Assembly (NCBI GenBank): GCA_900088475.1
Contig: FLMG01002562.1
Span: forward strand, 1-50,401
DNA: 50,401 bases
DNA from: Hyphochytrium catenoides
Taxonomy: Eukaryota > Sar > Hyphochytriomycetes > Hyphochytriales > Hyphochytriaceae
Reading direction: 5' to 3'
Positions 47,001-50,401 of this stretch are shown here, one piece after another. The notes under the pieces are model-generated. The model was not told the origin of the DNA, did not search any database, and saw only the letters and a program-made list of their open reading frames with translations. The translations under genes were made by a program, and so were the position numbers. Every line of letters starts with the position of its first letter. Position 1 is the stretch's first letter.

Positions 47001-47151
47001 CCCCCTACTCTTTATGTTCTATCAGAGCACTGAGGATATCAAGAGTCTCGCGGCGGATGCTGCAAGCTTCTTCCCTACAGAGTTCACAGCCATAAAGCCG
47101 CAAGCGATGCGAAGCAAGTTTGTCCAGAAAAAGCAACAGCTCTTGACTTGA
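44074..47151 (+). CDS. leucine-rich-repeat protein with C-terminal helical region (425 aa)
   Basis: Nine exons, all phase-consistent: 44074-44289, 44796-44989, 45215-45320, 45542-45625, 45840-45920, 46059-46274, 46439-46581, 46800-46911, 47026-47151 (1,278 nt). The N-terminal part has four to five LRRs: LYLSMRGLEEIPSAIFELKNL, then ILDLGFNDIKSIPSSIKELK, LEQLWLNDNPLQELP and LLFLDLRNTDIKTLPAELG, close to the SHOC2/plant Ras-group LRR consensus. From about residue 180 it becomes helical (LNYLAELDGRLQLRLQLIHG, VRERFVSLRRDIERQQLA, AAIEQVRKAASSLYSDV). No signal peptide or membrane segment, so it is probably cytosolic and protein-binding. A GTAGGT-GTAAGA pair gives two possible donors after exon 1; 44290 fits the LRR register. 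I do not recognise the helical part. Confidence 0.85.
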
Positions 47152-47596
47152 GTACGTTATCAATCAACAGCGCTTTAGGCTGACCTGAGCGGAGCTTATA
47201 TACATATATATATGTACACATCTGCCGAGGCAAATGATCACCTATCTTTGCTATCTTGATCTACCTCCGAGCCGTTCATATACCTTGGCGGCCCTCTAGA
47301 GTACATAGATAGTAGTGACTGCTTATGACCTATCGCCTGTTGAAAGTAGTTCGTGGATGCTGGTCGCCATAGCCGCTCGGAGACGAGACCTACCGCTGGA
47401 AAGTTCATCAGGCTCACATCGGATAAAAGTTTTCACAGAGGAATATATACATAAATGCTTTATTCACACTGCCAAGGCTCGCCGGCTATGACTTACCAAT
47501 CAATCTTATGTTTCACATCCTGCGCCGCATCTCCAGAGTCGAACAAAAGGCTGAGCTCCCATAACTGAGCAGCCCCAGGTCTTGAAATATCGGGGT
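47152..47596. other. convergent intergenic region
   Basis: 445 nt between the ends of the LRR gene (+) and the CLEC16A-like gene (-), holding both 3' UTRs. A perfect 16-nt palindrome, TACATATATATATGTA, is at 47201-47216, 50 nt after the LRR stop. Otherwise unremarkable. Confidence 0.6.
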
Positions 47597-50401
47597 TCAC
47601 CGATCTGCATGACCAGGAAGCAGAATTTTTTCAATTGACGGTGCAAGGTCTAGGAGCGTAAGCGCTTTCGACAGACAAAGTATATGAGCCCTTTCCGCCC
47701 CTCCTTCCCTACCTACCTTGCACCTTTCAGAGGCAGATAGGAGCGGATAGTGATGTGCAGCACTCTCCGATCACTTTTGTCCTCTACAACCTCAGCTTGT
47801 TGAAGCGGCGCAGAACACTGGAGCTGAAGAGAGGAAGGGGATGACCTCAGCCTCAAGCCAAGGAGGAAGAAAGTGTCGTCGTCGACGACCACCATTTCTC
47901 TGTCCCTTCGCCCAATGTAGCTTCCATTCTCGGCTACTATGCACCATTGACTTTTCCTTGACGTAAGAGGCACGCCATTCTCATTGAAGGCCTAGAGAAA
48001 AAGTGGATAAACACAGGGGCCTACACAGATTGTTCTGATTGTGCGCTAGATACCTGGGGCCCAAGATCGACCTCTAGCCGCTCAACCTCATTCAAGATCT
48101 TCTGCTCTAGAAGCTTTAGAATGAGGAAAGTTTGAATGGCTTTTCGTGCTTCCTCAACCTATGATGGACCAAGGTACGTTAAAAACTCTAGGCTTGGTAG
48201 ACCAATTGTACTGGGTAAGAAGAAGCAAGTCGATAGTCCTCACCATGCCTTGCGGGAAACAGTAGTCAAAGTCCACCTTCCCTCTATTATTTTGAAGCGC
48301 ATCAATGGTAAAAAGTTGCAGAGAGTTGGACGCAACCCTAGCACCAGCGCCGGTAGGAGAGGATGACGCGAGAAAAGACGCAGCAAAGGACTTTAGTATC
48401 AGGGAGCACCACTGTTAAAGGTTCAAGAGCAAAGCAGGAGACTATGAGAGATGCCGGAGACTGCACAAATGACAGGTAGAGACGAGTGCTCAATGGGGAA
48501 AGAAGTAGTCCCAACAGATGTCAATAAACCCATCGGCATCGTAAGAGCAACCGTAAGGAAAACGTACATGTCAAGATGGCAAGGGAAGGAAGACATTCGC
48601 AATGCTCTGAGCTCATCCTCAAAAAGGTTCATGATGAAGTCACGGTCTGATGACTGAAGAAGCTCCTTCACAGCTCTACCGGCTTCCAAACAAATCTGTA
48701 AGGGCAGAAGAATCATGCCGACAAATTATCGATAGAATGCCCTTCTTTTAACGAGATCAATCCGATCTGTGGTTGTACCTGACTAAGTGTGCTAGAATGT
48801 GAGGAAATGACTATCTCTCTAAAGCTGAACTTCGACATTGTCTCCAGGAAGAACGCCACCACTAGCTGTAGAAAGACCGAAGAGATGAAGAGGACAGAAC
48901 AGACGAAACGGTATGAGGGAAAGGCAGGACCAAAATAGAGCTGAACGATTTTGGACCTCAGCTAAAAGGAGGTGTAACGGAAACGGACCAATTGGAAGAA
49001 GCAAAGCAGAGGTTGAATATGTCATGGACAAGCCCTAGGCGCACTGAGCTTACTACTGTTCATTCAGAGTATTTAGCTGTCCCAGGTACTCACCCTAAGT
49101 GTGATTGTTCGCATTGTGCGAGCTTTACCCAGCAGATAGAGCTGAGAGCGCAGAACAGAGTCAACCAGCTCATCCTGGATGAATTGTATGCTTTAAGTTG
49201 GCATGGCGAAGGCCAGCAATGCAATCACCGCAGCTGCAGCCCATACCTTTATCGGGCTCTCCCCATGTCCACCGATACTACGGAAGATCATATCAGGAGA
49301 CACAGCCTGACTACGACAGACCGCTGCCCCAACGAGCTAGAGAGAGGACAGCACATCAAGGATTAGAGCCATGTAATCAAACTTTTCGTCCAGCTTCTTT
49401 TTACTCGCTGTCTTTTTTCCTCTCTCTCTATGTGTTCTGTCTCCCATTCGTCCAGCTTCTTTTGACTCGCTGTCCTTCCTTTTTCTCTCTCCCTCTCTAT
49501 GTGTTCTGTCTCCCCTTCAGTAGGAAAGTAGGACAACAATCGTACCACAAACATCGGTCGCAGCTCCTCAGGCACATGGACAAAATGCTCACTCATCTCT
49601 AAAAAGAAAGAGGGAGTGGCTGCTTGATCCTGCATGCATACCTCTGATCATCAAGAGCAATGATGGGAAACGTGAGCAATTATAGTGATGGCTGAGCGGG
49701 GGAATGATCATTGTGGAGGGGTGCACATTGTACCTGAGATAATTGAGAGGCAGCTCTCCAAGACTGATGCATCGCCCACGATCATAAAGAGATGAGATAG
49801 GAGGAAGAGAGAAACTCTCCACTTTGCCAGGCTGCGTTTCATATCTGGATGCTCTGCAAGCTGGGGATGGAAGAATAGAGGACTGCATCAGTTTGAGAAC
49901 GGGGGTTTGACAGTGAGAAGGTAGGAGAGCTGCAACAACCTAACGCACAGTAAACAAGCTTGAGATGAATGACGGGGAAGCAGCAATCGGTTCTCATCTT
50001 TCTCTATATGATCATCTGCGGTGCACACCCTACATACTGGAAGTCCTGCTTTTAGAACTGGCAGTATGAACTGGTCTATCAGGGTTTCTTTAATTTGTTG
50101 GCGGATGGAACAATTTAGATCCTCGACTCGCTGGGCCATCACGTCTGAGAAAAAGTAGAAGTCATCAACTATTTCATGGACCAAATTCTCCATCGCCGAG
50201 TGCTGCTTTACGCTGGGATTGGACCAATATGCAAGGTTAGAGAAGAGGCGGAAGCATTCAAGCCGTATAAGTATAGCAAGAGAGTCTCTGTTAGAGCAAA
50301 TCGAGGGAGAAAAGGAGGCCAGGCAGCATAGACGTCTAACAATTCAGCTAAGTGATCGGCTCTGACGTAAGAGACTATAAGAAGAAGGGGCAAGCAAAAG
50401 G
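47597..50401 (-). CDS. CLEC16A/TT9-family protein, C-terminal part (5' end beyond window)
   Basis: Exons read right to left: about 50375-50401 onward (partial, SYVRADHLAEL), 50038-50287, 49734-49860, 49546-49598, 49247-49306, 49094-49174, 48779-48865, 48568-48695, 48244-48337, 48054-48158, 47724-47991, 47597-47664 (stop TGA 47597-47599). From 50287 leftward all phases agree. VDDFYFFSDVMAQRVEDL and FILPVLKAGL match the FPL-type region of CLEC16A and plant TT9/GFS9 (YYFSDV, then LPLLLPSL), followed by WRVSLFLLSHLFMIV. Near the C terminus REMVVVDDDTFFLL and EDKSDRRVLHITIRS match the PH-like tail segment of that family (RALHI/HVT). Family members act in endosome/Golgi trafficking and autophagy. 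The N-terminal FPL domain lies outside the window. Intron 49307-49545 contains a tandem duplication. Confidence 0.78.
49385..49515. repeat. about 65-nt tandem duplication in an intron
   Basis: Copy A (49385-49446) and copy B (49447-49515) both begin TTCGTCCAGCTTCTTTT and both end TATGTGTTCTGTCTCCC. They differ by a few substitutions and a roughly 6-nt insertion in the pyrimidine run. It lies in the intron 49307-49545 of the CLEC16A-like gene, so the coding sequence is not affected. Confidence 0.9.

Overview
This is a nuclear eukaryotic window. The genes are split by many short GT-AG introns of about 50-250 nt, use the standard stop codons, and have no operon layout. I cannot name the species. 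Long secreted proteins built of IPT/TIG, NHL, reelin-like and GCC2/GCC3 (ephrin-receptor-type) cysteine-rich modules joined to a polytopic membrane region are typical of large-genome unicellular protists and algae. Metazoa, fungi and land plants are unlikely.

Layout, left to right. 1-3809 is pyrimidine-rich. It holds a short repeat cluster (175-323) and, on the + strand, a broken UMP-CMP/adenylate-kinase-like gene (1639-3160) that has lost its P-loop lysine and its frame. 3810-7120 (minus) encodes a secreted or single-pass EGF + 12-NHL-repeat protein with one apparent frame break in its Pro/Thr linker. 7121-10317 is a 3.2 kb divergent intergenic region.

10318-40399 (plus) is the main feature. 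Fragments that look separate can be spliced through 49 exons into one continuous frame (22,527 nt, about 7,508 residues), with codon phase agreeing at every junction. The predicted protein has a signal peptide, two cadherin-like adhesin repeats, an array of 14 TIG-type repeats in one 7,050-nt exon, further TIG and SEA-like modules, a reelin-like repeat and a GCC2/GCC3 cysteine-rich stalk. After these come about 14-16 membrane segments with a RING-type zinc finger and filamin-like domains between them, then a long cytoplasmic tail with a Tudor-like segment, a WD40-like propeller and a C-terminal coiled coil. It reads as a giant cell-surface receptor or adhesin.

40810 to about 42870 (minus) is a coiled-coil protein, convergent with the giant gene. 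42871-44073 is intergenic with a (GA)21 microsatellite. 44074-47151 (plus) is a complete nine-exon leucine-rich-repeat plus helical-domain protein (425 aa). 47597-50401 (minus, cut by the window edge) is the C-terminal part of a CLEC16A/TT9-family membrane-trafficking protein, supported by twelve phase-consistent exons.

The EGF/NHL gene and the giant receptor are divergently transcribed and both encode extracellular modular proteins, so shared regulation or a ligand-receptor relation is possible but unproven. The other genes look like unrelated housekeeping or cytoskeletal neighbours. All exon models were made by eye from splice sites, phase and domain logic; no alignment or transcript data were available.
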